A stretch of 64,000 nucleotides of DNA from Bacteroidota bacterium (GCA_947460595.1 CANHGS010000001.1:372001-436000); one strand, 5' to 3'. Positions 37,543-46,568 are shown, numbered from the stretch's first letter. Numbers and translations: made by a program. The notes: generated by a model from the letters alone, not told the origin.

Positions 37543-39201
37543 ATGTCTATCAAAAGAAGCATATTACAAGTGCACCCCAATGACAATGTTTTGGTGGCTT
37601 TGCAAGACTTGGCAAAAGGAGAAACACTAGCGTTTAATGGTCATTCTTATACCTTATTAGAAGACGTTCCAGCCAAACACAAATTCACTACCCAACTGAT
37701 TGCAGAGGGAGAAGATATTATCATGTATGGTGTTTTAGTTGGCAAGGCAAAGGCTCAATTAGAGGTTGGCGTAAGAATTGCCACGGAAAATATTAGGCAT
37801 GCATCGGATGGTTTCAAATTAGGAGAGCGAAGAACTGCTTGGCAAATGCCATCTGTTGAAAAATGGAAGAACCGAACTTTTATGGGTTATCACCGTAAAA
37901 ATGGATCTGTAGGTACGGGTAATTATTGGTTGGTAGTACCCATGGTTTTTTGTGAGAATAGAAATGTAGAAGTATTAAAAGAAGCCTTGATGGAAGAACT
38001 GGGTTATGCAAGACCCAGAAAATACCACCAATACACCAACAAACTTGCTGCTTTGTACAAGAGTGGTGCAAGTATGGAAGCTATTGAAGCGGAATTGTTT
38101 GAAGAGAAATTAGTAGGTCAAGGTGTAGAACCTTTATTCCCAAATATTAGTGGCATCAAGTTTTTAAATCACGAAGGTGGATGTGGTGGCGTAAGATCAG
38201 ATGCACAAGCTTTGTGTGCATTGTTGGCGGGCTATATTACCCATCCCAACTGTGCAGGTGCCACGGTGTTGAGCCTAGGTTGCCAGAACGCCCAGGTATC
38301 AATGCTGCAAGAAGAAATTGCCAAGAGAATTCCCGAATATGATAGACCATTGTATATTTTGGAACAACAAAAAACGGGGTTAGAAACTAATTTATTGGCA
38401 TCAGCTATTCAACAAACTTTTAAAGGTTTGGTAAAAGCCAATGAACAAACAAGAGAACCAGCACCCGTATCAAAAATTGTGATTGGATTGGAATGCGGTG
38501 GCTCCGATGGCTTCTCTGGTATCTCTGCCAATCCAGCCATTGGCTTTACGTCAGATTTGTTAGTGGCATTGGGTGGTTCTGTTATCCTTTCTGAATTCCC
38601 TGAATTATGTGGGGTTGAGCAGGAACTAAGTGATAGATGTGTGGATGAAAACAAAGCCAATAGGTTTATGCATTTGATGCAAACTTATAATCGTTTGGCT
38701 GAAGAAGCAGGAAGTGGTTTTTATATGAATCCTTCTCCGGGAAATATCAAAGATGGACTAATTACAGACGCTATAAAAAGCGCAGGTGCTGCCAAAAAAG
38801 GAGGTACTTCTCCGGTGGTGGATGTATTGGATTATACAGAACCAGTGACCAAATCAGGTTTGAATTTATTGTGTACTCCTGGCAATGATGTGGAATCAAC
38901 CACTGCAGAAGTTGCTTCAGGTGCAACCGTAGTATTATTCACTACAGGTTTAGGAACTCCTACCGGTAACCCAATAACTCCAGTAATTAAAATAGCTACT
39001 AATTCTGCGCTCTTTCAAAGAATGCAAGACATTATGGATATTAATACAGGCACCATCATTGAAGGTGAGGAAACTATTGAAGAAGCAGGAGAACGAATAT
39101 TGGATTATGTTGTTGAAGTAGCTAGCGGAAATATAAAAGTGGCTGCTGTAAAACACGGACAAGATGATTTCATTCCTTGGAAAAGGGGTGTGAGTTTATA
39201 A
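37543..39201 (+). CDS. uxaA: altronate dehydratase
   Basis: The 552-residue protein combines the N-terminal SAF domain (about residues 8-90) and the large UxaA domain. Conserved blocks are 'GSVGTGNYWLVVPMVFCENR', 'LNHEGGCGGVRSDAQALCAL', 'GLECGGSDGFSGISANPAIG' and 'CTPGNDVESTTAEVASGATV', with Cys and His residues suited to metal binding. It dehydrates D-altronate to 2-keto-3-deoxygluconate. It begins 10 bases after uxaB and is in the same operon. Confidence 0.94.
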   Translation: MSIKRSILQVHPNDNVLVALQDLAKGETLAFNGHSYTLLEDVPAKHKFTTQLIAEGEDIIMYGVLVGKAKAQLEVGVRIATENIRHASDGFKLGERRTAWQMPSVEKWKNRTFMGYHRKNGSVGTGNYWLVVPMVFCENRNVEVLKEALMEELGYARPRKYHQYTNKLAALYKSGASMEAIEAELFEEKLVGQGVEPLFPNISGIKFLNHEGGCGGVRSDAQALCALLAGYITHPNCAGATVLSLGCQNAQVSMLQEEIAKRIPEYDRPLYILEQQKTGLETNLLASAIQQTFKGLVKANEQTREPAPVSKIVIGLECGGSDGFSGISANPAIGFTSDLLVALGGSVILSEFPELCGVEQELSDRCVDENKANRFMHLMQTYNRLAEEAGSGFYMNPSPGNIKDGLITDAIKSAGAAKKGGTSPVVDVLDYTEPVTKSGLNLLCTPGNDVESTTAEVASGATVVLFTTGLGTPTGNPITPVIKIATNSALFQRMQDIMDINTGTIIEGEETIEEAGERILDYVVEVASGNIKVAAVKHGQDDFIPWKRGVSL

Positions 39202-39248
39202 ACGGTTGGTAATGCCAGCCATGCCATTGGATAAGAAAAATTGATTGT

Positions 39249-40670
39249 ATGAAGCCCTTTTTAGACGAGCATTTCCTGTTACAAAATAAGACAGCGGAAA
39301 AACTATATCATGACTATGCCAAGCAGATGCCCGTGATTGATTATCACTGTCATTTGCCTCCACAACAAATTGCAGAAAACCATTCTTTTCAAAATATTAC
39401 ACAGGCTTGGTTATATGGCGACCACTACAAATGGCGCGCCATGCGTACCAATGGGGTGCATGAATCTTATTGTACAGGTGATCAACCTGATCAGGACAAG
39501 TTTGAAAAATGGGCTACCACGGTTCCTTATACTTTGCGCAATCCTTTGTACCACTGGACACATTTGGAATTACAGCGCTATTTTGGGATTACAGATATTT
39601 TAAATGCGGACAGTGCCAAATTGGTTTATGAAACCGCGTCTAATCTGATTAAAACTCCAGAATATTCTGTTCAAAATTTGCTACGCAAAATGAATGTGGC
39701 ATTGGTTTGTACCACAGATGATCCTGTAGACGATTTGCGCTACCACAAGCAATTAAAAGAACAGGGTTTTGAAATTCCTATTCTGCCAGCATTCAGACCG
39801 GACAATGCCATGAATGTAGTAAGCCCAGAGCAGTTTAATCATTACTTGCAAAAACTGCAGGCCAGTACCAATATTTCTATTGCTTCTTTTGATGACTACC
39901 TCTATGCCTTGCAAAACAGACATGACTTTTTTGCTGAAGCTGGATGTGGTGTTTCTGATCATGGTTTAGAAGAAATTTATGCAGAAGACTTTACGGGTTC
40001 TGAAATTGATAACATCTTCAATAAGATTCATTCAGGAAAAGCATTGAATGAAACCGAGCAATTGAAGTTCAAATCGGCCATGCTCTTGCATTTTGCAGAG
40101 TGGGATCATGAAAAAGGCTGGGTACAGCAATTCCATTTGGGCGCTTTGAGAAATAACAATGCTAGGATGATGCAGCAGTTGGGTCCAGATACTGGCTGGG
40201 ATTCTATTGGTGATTTTCAACAAGGAAGGGCATTGGCTAAATTCCTAAATAAACTAGATACCGGCAATACTTTGGCCAAAACTATTTTATACAATTTGAA
40301 TCCTGCAGACAATGAACTAATGGCTACCATGATTGGTAATTTTAATGATGGTTCCAGTGCTGGTAAAATTCAATATGGTTCTGCTTGGTGGTTCTTAGAT
40401 CAGAAAGACGGCATGGTTAAGCAAATGAATGCGCTTTCTAATATGGGGTTGTTGAGCCGATTTGTAGGAATGTTGACAGACTCCAGAAGCTTCTTGTCTT
40501 TCCCAAGGCACGAATATTTTAGAAGGTTATTATGTAATTTGTTTGGATCAGAAATTGAGAGTGGAGAATTACCCAACGATATTGAATGGGTGGGTTCTGT
40601 GATTCAAGATATCTGTTATAGAAATGCACAGAACTATTTTGGTTGGAAGGGGATTACCCCCATCGTGTAG
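39249..40670 (+). CDS. uxaC: uronate isomerase
   Basis: 473 residues, usual for the family. The amidohydrolase-type barrel has the metal-binding 'VIDYHCHLPP' near residue 32 and later 'FAEWDHEKGWVQQFHLGALR' and 'LTDSRSFLSFPRHEYFRR'. It isomerises D-galacturonate to tagaturonate (and glucuronate to fructuronate). It is the third gene of uxaBAC, 47 bases after uxaA. No mannonate dehydratase or fructuronate reductase is present, so galacturonate is the likely physiological substrate here. Operator site C begins immediately after its stop. Confidence 0.95.
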   Translation: MKPFLDEHFLLQNKTAEKLYHDYAKQMPVIDYHCHLPPQQIAENHSFQNITQAWLYGDHYKWRAMRTNGVHESYCTGDQPDQDKFEKWATTVPYTLRNPLYHWTHLELQRYFGITDILNADSAKLVYETASNLIKTPEYSVQNLLRKMNVALVCTTDDPVDDLRYHKQLKEQGFEIPILPAFRPDNAMNVVSPEQFNHYLQKLQASTNISIASFDDYLYALQNRHDFFAEAGCGVSDHGLEEIYAEDFTGSEIDNIFNKIHSGKALNETEQLKFKSAMLLHFAEWDHEKGWVQQFHLGALRNNNARMMQQLGPDTGWDSIGDFQQGRALAKFLNKLDTGNTLAKTILYNLNPADNELMATMIGNFNDGSSAGKIQYGSAWWFLDQKDGMVKQMNALSNMGLLSRFVGMLTDSRSFLSFPRHEYFRRLLCNLFGSEIESGELPNDIEWVGSVIQDICYRNAQNYFGWKGITPIV

Positions 40671-40671
40671 A

Positions 40672-40689
40672 CACGCAAACGATAACGTA
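40672..40689. promoter_or_regulatory. candidate LacI-type operator, site C (upstream of kduD)
   Basis: CACGCAAACGATAACGTA, CG centre at 40680/40681. It has the ACG...CGTA ends and the AACGAT core shared with sites B and D. It lies in the 111-base gap between uxaC and kduD, upstream of a -7-like TAACTTTG at 40741-40748. Confidence 0.55.
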
Positions 40690-40700
40690 AATATTCTATT

Positions 40701-40726
40701 CAAAAGCGCTTATCTGGGGGCTTTTG
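40701..40726 (+). terminator. weak hairpin after uxaC
   Basis: CAAAAGC (40701-40707) pairs with GCTTTTG (40720-40726), followed by AATTTT. The T-tract is short, so termination would be partial at best. It would separate uxaBAC from kduD, which appears to have its own control elements. Confidence 0.35.
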
Positions 40727-40781
40727 AATTTTCTAGGAGTTAACTTTGCCTATACCATTATTAATGGTTTAAATTTAAGCT

Positions 40782-41552
40782 ATGTTAACACCAGCATTAT
40801 TTGATTTAAGGGGAAAGACTGCCCTTGTAACAGGTTGTAATAAAGGAATAGGAAAAGCCATGGCTATTTCCTTGGCTGAGGCCGGGGCCGATATAATTGG
40901 CGTATCTGGATCACTAGCCGCAAGTGGAAGTGAAATTGAGTTAGCTGTAACGGCATTGGGTAGAAAATTCTTTGCCTATCAAGCAAATTTGAGTGAAAGA
41001 ACGGCCCTTTTAGCTTTTGTTGAAAAAGTACAAACTGCTCATCCCATCATTGATATTTTGATTAATAATGCGGGTACTATTCTGCGTAAACCTGCTGCGG
41101 AACACCCAGACGAATATTGGGATCAAGTACTAGCCTTAAACCTAGACGCGCCATTTATTTTGGCTAGGGAATTTGGTAAAAAAATGATTGAGCGCGGACA
41201 GGGAAAAATTATTTTCACTTGTTCTCTTTTGAGTTTTCAAGGCGGTATTAATGTACCAGGTTATGCCGCTAGCAAAGGAGCATTAAGTAGTTTGGTAAAA
41301 GCCTTGAGCAATGAGTGGGCCTCTAAAGGGGTTCAAGTAAATGGCATCGCCCCCGGCTATATTGCTACCGATAATACAGAGGCTTTGCGCAATGATCCAG
41401 AAAGAAGTAAAACCATACTAGATAGGATTCCTGCAGGCCGTTGGGGGCAGATTGAAGACTTTAAAGGCCCAATCGTTTTCTTGTCTTCAGCAGCTTCTGA
41501 TTATGTAAGCGGAACCATACTCACCGTTGATGGTGGATGGATGGGGAGGTAA
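40782..41552 (+). CDS. kduD: 2-dehydro-3-deoxy-D-gluconate 5-dehydrogenase
   Basis: A 256-residue short-chain dehydrogenase. Cofactor motif 'TGCNKGIGKAM' (TGxxxGIG), 'NNAG' near residue 95, and the catalytic Ser, Tyr and Lys in 'TCSLLSFQGG' and 'GYAASKGALSSL'. KduD reduces 2,5-diketo-3-deoxygluconate to 2-keto-3-deoxygluconate. kduI, the enzyme before it in the pathway, follows 114 bases downstream. A -7-like element and operator site C lie upstream. Confidence 0.92.
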   Translation: MLTPALFDLRGKTALVTGCNKGIGKAMAISLAEAGADIIGVSGSLAASGSEIELAVTALGRKFFAYQANLSERTALLAFVEKVQTAHPIIDILINNAGTILRKPAAEHPDEYWDQVLALNLDAPFILAREFGKKMIERGQGKIIFTCSLLSFQGGINVPGYAASKGALSSLVKALSNEWASKGVQVNGIAPGYIATDNTEALRNDPERSKTILDRIPAGRWGQIEDFKGPIVFLSSAASDYVSGTILTVDGGWMGR

Positions 41553-41557
41553 GGTTA

Positions 41558-41585
41558 AAAAGTCAAAAGTCAAAAGTCAAAAGTC
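41558..41585. repeat. four tandem copies of AAAAGTC
   Basis: Exact 7-bp unit repeated four times just after the kduD stop, followed by an A-rich stretch up to kduI. A slippage-prone heptamer in an intercistronic gap could vary in copy number. Confidence 0.9.
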
Positions 41586-41666
41586 AAAATAAGTAGAAGT
41601 AGAAAATAAAAAAGGGAAATAAAAAATAGATAAATAAAAAAATTGAAGATTTTAAAACTTGACCCT

Positions 41667-42497
41667 ATGCAAATTAGATTTCAAAATAGCCCTAAAGAAG
41701 TAAAGGGTATGAGTACAGCAGAATTGCGTGAGAATTATTTAGTGCCATCCTTGATGCAAGCGGATCATTTGGAATTAGTGTATTCACATTATGACCGTGT
41801 GATAGTGGGTGGCGTGAAACCAGTGAATACCAGTGTTCCATTGAAAGTGGAAGAAGAATTAAAAGCAACTTATTTTCTGGAAAGAAGGGAGTTGGGAATT
41901 ATTAATGTTGGAGGTGATGGAACCGTAGTTGCTGATGGTATTAGTTATGAACTGTCTAAATTGGATTGTTTGTACCTGGGAAAAGGAACCCAAGACGTTA
42001 GCTTCTCTAGCAAGAGTGCTGCAACCCCTGCTGATTTCTTTTTAATGTCTACTCCTGCACATGCTGCTTATCCTAATACTTTAATGACCAAGGAAGCGGC
42101 TGCGCCAGTTGCCATGGGTGAAACAGCTACTGCTAACAAACGTACCATCTACAAATACATTCATTTAGACGGCATTAAGAGTTGTCAATTGGTGATGGGT
42201 TTAACGGTACTTGCAGAAGGAAGTGTTTGGAATTCTGTTCCACCGCATACTCATACGCGTAGAATGGAAGTCTATTTCTATTTTGATTTGCCAGCTCAAC
42301 ATAGGGTTTTCCATTTAATGGGAGAGCCACAAGAAACCAGGCATCTAGTTATGGCCAATCATGAAGCAGTGATATCTGCACCATGGTCTGTGCATTGTGG
42401 ACCTGGCACTACCAATTACGGATTTATTTGGGCAATGGCTGGTGAAAACCAAGTCTTCTCTGATATGGATCCAGTGGCTATTGCAGAGATGAAATAG
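41667..42497 (+). CDS. kduI: 5-keto-4-deoxyuronate isomerase
   Basis: 276 residues from ATG 41667 ('MQIRFQNSPKEVKGMSTAEL'), close to the usual 278. A TTG eight codons upstream is possible, but the ATG matches the family N-terminus. The cupin metal site is visible as 'PPHTHTRRMEVYFYFDLP' (His-His-Glu). It isomerises 5-keto-4-deoxyuronate to 2,5-diketo-3-deoxygluconate for KduD. Its raw material is the unsaturated galacturonate released by PL10 and GH105. Confidence 0.94.
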   Translation: MQIRFQNSPKEVKGMSTAELRENYLVPSLMQADHLELVYSHYDRVIVGGVKPVNTSVPLKVEEELKATYFLERRELGIINVGGDGTVVADGISYELSKLDCLYLGKGTQDVSFSSKSAATPADFFLMSTPAHAAYPNTLMTKEAAAPVAMGETATANKRTIYKYIHLDGIKSCQLVMGLTVLAEGSVWNSVPPHTHTRRMEVYFYFDLPAQHRVFHLMGEPQETRHLVMANHEAVISAPWSVHCGPGTTNYGFIWAMAGENQVFSDMDPVAIAEMK

Positions 42498-42531
42498 TGT
42501 AGCATCATTATAGGTGAATAGTTTTCTACAA

Positions 42532-42559
42532 GGGTGAACGGCCATTCGGCGGTTCACCC
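42532..42559. repeat. stem-loop after kduI
   Basis: GGGTGAAC (42532-42539) and GTTCACCC (42552-42559) form a perfect 8-bp stem with an inner GCC/GGC extension. No T-tract follows on the plus strand, so as a kduI terminator it is not canonical. It may protect the 3' end. Confidence 0.6.
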
Positions 42560-42560
42560 C

Positions 42561-42600
42561 AAAAAAAATCGCACCCTGTACCGCTATGTACAAGGTGCGA
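42561..42600 (-). terminator. Rho-independent terminator for the minus-strand kdgK-yhcH unit
   Basis: On the minus strand, TCGCACC...GGTGCGA (7 pairs) extended by TGTAC/GTACA (5 pairs) forms a stem over 42569-42600. It is followed by eight T residues (42568-42561). It lies 21 bases after the YhcH-like stop. Confidence 0.85.
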
Positions 42601-42620
42601 AGCATTCACTGCTATTTAAA

Positions 42621-43073
42621 CTACAAACGAACTTTGATCACTAATTTTTTGATAGCTTCTGTGCCAATCATGGGCGCGTGTACGTCTTCTGGATAGAAGA
42701 TGGCAAACTGACCATCAGTTAATCCAAAATACATGTCAGGTGCGTCTTCATAGAACAATACATCCTTTTCTGAATTATATTCTCCACGTTGAGACTGACA
42801 ACTGGTTCTGGGTTTCCATCCTAGGGTTTCTTTTCCGCGAATGCAAACTTGAATGTCAATATGTGCATTGTGGCATTCAAATTTGGCAATACTAGCTGCT
42901 GCAGTAGTACCTTCTTTGTCAGAAACAATGCCTCTTAGATTTTCTCCATCAATATCAAATTTTCCCACTTCAAGTGCAGCTAAATCTGTATTATTGATAA
43001 ATTCAAATGCCTTTGCAAAATGAGGATGCAAGGAAGCGTATTTTGATCCGTTGTTGATGCTATCTACAATCAT
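42621..43073 (-). CDS. YhcH/YjgK/YiaL (DUF386) cupin-like protein
   Basis: 150 residues, one beta-sandwich domain of the DUF386 family. It includes 'ECHNAHIDIQVCIRGKETLG' near residue 60 and 'GQFAIFYPEDVHAPMIG' near the end, where His and Glu residues would form the metal site. Family members sit in sugar-acid operons, and some act as anomerases that speed sugar ring opening. It follows kdgK by 18 bases in the same unit. No KdgF is seen in the window, so a ring-opening role on (unsaturated) uronates is an attractive but unproven guess. Confidence 0.88.
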   Translation of the reverse strand: MIVDSINNGSKYASLHPHFAKAFEFINNTDLAALEVGKFDIDGENLRGIVSDKEGTTAAASIAKFECHNAHIDIQVCIRGKETLGWKPRTSCQSQRGEYNSEKDVLFYEDAPDMYFGLTDGQFAIFYPEDVHAPMIGTEAIKKLVIKVRL

Positions 43074-43091
43074 GATTGTTGTTTTTGAAAA

Positions 43092-44117
43092 TTAACGTTG
43101 TACCCTTCCGCTACCATCACCTTTCATCAATTCTTTCACCTCTGTTAATGTGGCGTGGTTCAGGTCTCCTGGAATAGTATGTTTGATGGCAGAAGCTGCT
43201 ACCCCAAATTCGGCCGCTTCTGGCATTGGCATACCGCTAACCAAACCATAGATAAAACCGCTAGCAAATGAATCACCACTACCCACACGGTCAACAATTC
43301 TAACTTCGTACTGTCTGCTATGGTAGAATTCTGTTCCATCATATACCAAGGCGCTCCAGCCATTATCAGAAGCACTATGGCTTTCACGCAAAGTAGAGGC
43401 AATGTATTTAAATCCAAATTTCTCTTTCATTTGTTTGAAAACACTCTTGTAGCCATCTAGGTTTAATTCGCCCTTGGTAACATCTGTACCTTCTGCTTTA
43501 AAGCCTAATGTTGTATCAGCGTCTTCTTCGTTGCCAATACAAACGTCTACATATTGGCAAAGCTTGGTCATTACTTCTCTTGCTTTTTCCTTAGTCCACA
43601 ATTTCTTGCGATAGTTTAAGTCAATACTGGTGGTAATGCCTTTTGCTTTAGCAGCTTTTAATGCAGCAAGGGTTAGTTCAGCAGCTTTATCGCTCAAAGC
43701 TGGTGTAATTCCAGTGGTATGGAACCAACTAGCTCCTTCCAGGATTTTATCAAAATCAAATTCGCTAATGTCTACATCAGCAATTGAAGCGCCAGCTCTG
43801 TCATAAATTACTTGAGAAGCACGCATGGATGCGCCTGTTTCTAAGAAGTATATACCCAAACGTTTACCACCACGGGCAATGAATTGGGTATCTACGCCAT
43901 ACCTACGGATATGGTTGATAGCAGCCTGACCAAGTGCGTTGTCAGGTACTTTTGTTACAAATACACCATCCAAGCCATAATTACTTAAGGCTACTGCCAC
44001 GTTTGCCTCACCGCCACCATAAGTGACGTCAAAACTGTCGCTTTGTACAAAGCGTTCAAAACCGGGAGTGGAAAGACGCATCATGATTTCTCCGAGCGTT
44101 ACAACTTTTTTAGACAT
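43092..44117 (-). CDS. kdgK: 2-keto-3-deoxygluconate kinase
   Basis: A 341-residue PfkB-family kinase with 'TYGGGEANVAVALSNYGLDG' near residue 33 (substrate lid) and 'VDRVGSGDSFASGFIYG' near residue 277 (catalytic Asp). It phosphorylates KDG to 2-keto-3-deoxy-6-phosphogluconate. It is divergent from kdgA, with operator site D between them, so kinase and aldolase are probably induced together. Confidence 0.92.
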   Translation of the reverse strand: MSKKVVTLGEIMMRLSTPGFERFVQSDSFDVTYGGGEANVAVALSNYGLDGVFVTKVPDNALGQAAINHIRRYGVDTQFIARGGKRLGIYFLETGASMRASQVIYDRAGASIADVDISEFDFDKILEGASWFHTTGITPALSDKAAELTLAALKAAKAKGITTSIDLNYRKKLWTKEKAREVMTKLCQYVDVCIGNEEDADTTLGFKAEGTDVTKGELNLDGYKSVFKQMKEKFGFKYIASTLRESHSASDNGWSALVYDGTEFYHSRQYEVRIVDRVGSGDSFASGFIYGLVSGMPMPEAAEFGVAASAIKHTIPGDLNHATLTEVKELMKGDGSGRVQR

Positions 44118-44235
44118 GTCAATCGTTTTTAATAGTAGGGTTTAAGTTGAATCATCTTATCTTCAAAGACTCTTTGTAAAGTTGGTCAATTATCCTTGCC
44201 AAGAGAAAAAAACGTGCTTTAAATAGAACAAAAAA

Positions 44236-44253
44236 TACGCAAACGATTGCGTA
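44236..44253. promoter_or_regulatory. candidate LacI-type operator, site D (between kdgK and kdgA)
   Basis: TACGCAAACGATTGCGTA, 16 of 18 positions palindromic with CG centre at 44244/44245. This is the best of the four sites. It lies in the divergent 193-base gap. A near-match -7 element (TATTTTTA, 44265) downstream places it over the likely kdgA -33 region, fitting repression. Confidence 0.7.
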
Positions 44254-44310
44254 CTAAAATGGTTTATTTTTAGCAATTCAAACTTACATTGCTTATCAAA
44301 AATTAGTCAT

Positions 44311-44979
44311 ATGGAAAAGAAAGCAGCCATCCTTGATTTGATTCCCGAACAAGGTATTTTACCCCTTTATTTTTATAAGGATACCAACGTGAGTATTGGC
44401 GTACTGAAAGCTTTGTATGAAGCAGGTATTCGTGCCGTAGAATATACCAATCGTGGTGAAGCAGCATTGACCAATTTTAAAGAAATGCGCAAGGTGTGCG
44501 ATGCTGAGTTAAAAGGCATGTATTTGGGAATTGGCACCATCAAGAATGCAGATATGGCTAAGACTTTTATTGATGCCGGTGCTGATTATATTATCTCTCC
44601 CGGTTTGGTAGAATCAGTTGCAAAAACAGCTGACCAATACAATATGTTATGGGTGCCAGGATGTATGACTCCTTCAGAAATTATTCAAGCTGAGACCATG
44701 GGAGCAAGAATGATTAAATTGTTTCCAGGAAATATTCTAGGTCCTGGATTTCTTTCTGCCATTAAAGAGATTTTCCCGGGTTTACTATTTATGCCTACTG
44801 GTGGTGTAGAATTAGACAAAGACAATATTGGTGCATGGTTTAAAGCTGGCGTTTGTGCAGTTGGTATGGGAAGCAAATTGATCACCAAACAATTGTTAGA
44901 AGAACAAAACTATCAACAAATAGCAACGGATACCGTTAAAGCACTTGAGATTATTACATCTATCAAATCCCCCAAATAA
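44311..44979 (+). CDS. kdgA: 2-keto-3-deoxy-6-phosphogluconate aldolase
   Basis: A 222-residue class I aldolase of the Eda family. Visible sites are 'VEYTNRGEAAL' (Glu and Arg), 'PGCMTPSEIIQAETMG', the Schiff-base Lys in 'ARMIKLFPGNILGPGF' and 'FMPTGGVELDKDNIGAWF'. It cleaves KDPG to pyruvate and glyceraldehyde-3-phosphate, closing the pathway. The MFS transporter starts 5 bases after its stop. Confidence 0.94.
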   Translation: MEKKAAILDLIPEQGILPLYFYKDTNVSIGVLKALYEAGIRAVEYTNRGEAALTNFKEMRKVCDAELKGMYLGIGTIKNADMAKTFIDAGADYIISPGLVESVAKTADQYNMLWVPGCMTPSEIIQAETMGARMIKLFPGNILGPGFLSAIKEIFPGLLFMPTGGVELDKDNIGAWFKAGVCAVGMGSKLITKQLLEEQNYQQIATDTVKALEIITSIKSPK

Positions 44980-44984
44980 ACCTT

Positions 44985-46568
44985 ATGGAAACGATCTCTG
45001 AAAAAATTGGCAAATACAGATGGACAGTCTGTGCGTTGCTATTCTTTGCAACAACCGTAAACTACCTAGACAGGCAGGTGTTGAGTTTGCTTAAAACAAC
45101 TTTGGAACACGAGTTCAATTGGACCAATTCCGATTATGCCAATATTACTTCTGTGTTTCAATTTGTGTATGCGGTATCCATGTTATTTGCCGGCAGAATA
45201 GTGGACAAATTAGGTACTAAATGGGGTTATGCTTGGGCCATTATTATTTGGTCATTAGGTGCCATTATTCATGCTTATGCCGTTCCTTTGGGAACAACTG
45301 CATCAGCGGTATTAGGCATTGTAGGTATTACAGCTATTCCTGTTTCTATTTTAGGCTTCATGATCTCAAGAGCCGTTTTAGGATTTGGTGAAGCAGGAAA
45401 CTTTCCAGCTGCTATTAAAGCAACGGCTGAATATTTTCCCAAAAAAGAACGCTCATTTGCAACAGGTATTTTTAATTCAGGTGCCAATGTTGGAGCTGTT
45501 CTTGCTCCATTGTCGGTGCCTTGGATTGCAGAGAACTGGGGTTGGGAAGCTGCCTTTTTAATTATTGGTGCGGTTGGGTTTGTATGGTTAATCTTTTGGT
45601 TTATATATTATGAAATTCCCACCAAACAAAAACGCCTCTCTAAAGCTGAATTAGATTATATCAATAGCGATAAGGTAGAAGCAGAAACGACTAATGAAAA
45701 ATCTACAGAAAAAACTCCTTGGTTGGTATTATTAGGATTTAACCAAACATGGGCATTTGTAGTAGGTAAATTCATGACCGATGGGGTATGGTGGTTTTAT
45801 TTGTTCTGGTTGCCAGGTTATTTAAAAGACCAATATGGCATGACAGGGATTGCGGTAAATATTCCATTGGCTGTATTGTACAGTATAACCATGATAGGAA
45901 GTGTTAGTGGAGGATGGTTTCCAACCTATTTTATAAATAAGGGGTATAAACCATATGACGCAAGAATGAAAGCCATGTTGGTGATTGCAGTGATTCCATT
46001 GATTGTATTAGCAACTCAACCATTGGGTAGTATCAGTTATTGGGTACCTGTTTTGTTGATTGGAATTGGTACAGCTGCCCATCAAGCTTGGTCTGCCAAT
46101 ATCTTTACTACCGTATCTGATATGTTCCCCAAAAAATCAATTGCCTCTGTCATTGGAATTGGTGGTATGGCAGGTGGATTTGGTGGCGTGATCATTTCAA
46201 AGATTGGAGGTTGGTTATTTGATAGCTACAAAATAGCAGGTATTAAACAATCCATGGAACAAGCAACTGCCAAGGGGATGGGTGGATTTTTAGACCAAAT
46301 TAAAATGGTGAAATTGGTAGATAAATATGGTGATACCATTGATATTACCAAGAAAGCTGTTACAGATTTGTCTAAAGATTTGCAAGCCCAATTAGAAGCG
46401 GTAAACCCAGCTCAATTTGCTGAATTCTTGACCATGCAAAAACAAGTAGTCATGGCTTCCATGTCTACTTCTTATACCATCATGTTCTCATTCTGTGCAG
46501 TGGCTTATCTGATTGCCTGGAGCATTATGAAACTATTGGTACCTAAAGAAAAACAAGTAAGACTATAA
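44985..46568 (+). CDS. exuT: MFS hexuronate transporter (ExuT-like)
   Basis: 527 residues with about 12 membrane helices and the family start 'VNYLDRQVLSLL' near residue 27. 'SRAVLGFGEAGNFPAAIKA' is typical of the anion:cation symporter subfamily that takes up galacturonate/glucuronate. It is longer than the usual 430-470 because of an insert before the last helices (about residues 425-490). It is in an operon between kdgA and the DUF6807 gene, whose start overlaps its stop by one base (TAATG). Confidence 0.88.
   Translation: METISEKIGKYRWTVCALLFFATTVNYLDRQVLSLLKTTLEHEFNWTNSDYANITSVFQFVYAVSMLFAGRIVDKLGTKWGYAWAIIIWSLGAIIHAYAVPLGTTASAVLGIVGITAIPVSILGFMISRAVLGFGEAGNFPAAIKATAEYFPKKERSFATGIFNSGANVGAVLAPLSVPWIAENWGWEAAFLIIGAVGFVWLIFWFIYYEIPTKQKRLSKAELDYINSDKVEAETTNEKSTEKTPWLVLLGFNQTWAFVVGKFMTDGVWWFYLFWLPGYLKDQYGMTGIAVNIPLAVLYSITMIGSVSGGWFPTYFINKGYKPYDARMKAMLVIAVIPLIVLATQPLGSISYWVPVLLIGIGTAAHQAWSANIFTTVSDMFPKKSIASVIGIGGMAGGFGGVIISKIGGWLFDSYKIAGIKQSMEQATAKGMGGFLDQIKMVKLVDKYGDTIDITKKAVTDLSKDLQAQLEAVNPAQFAEFLTMQKQVVMASMSTSYTIMFSFCAVAYLIAWSIMKLLVPKEKQVRL

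Noticed and set aside
42532..42559. Hairpin after kduI as a plus-strand terminator
   Set aside because: It is followed by A residues, not T, so it does not fit a Rho-independent terminator on that strand; kept only as a stem-loop.
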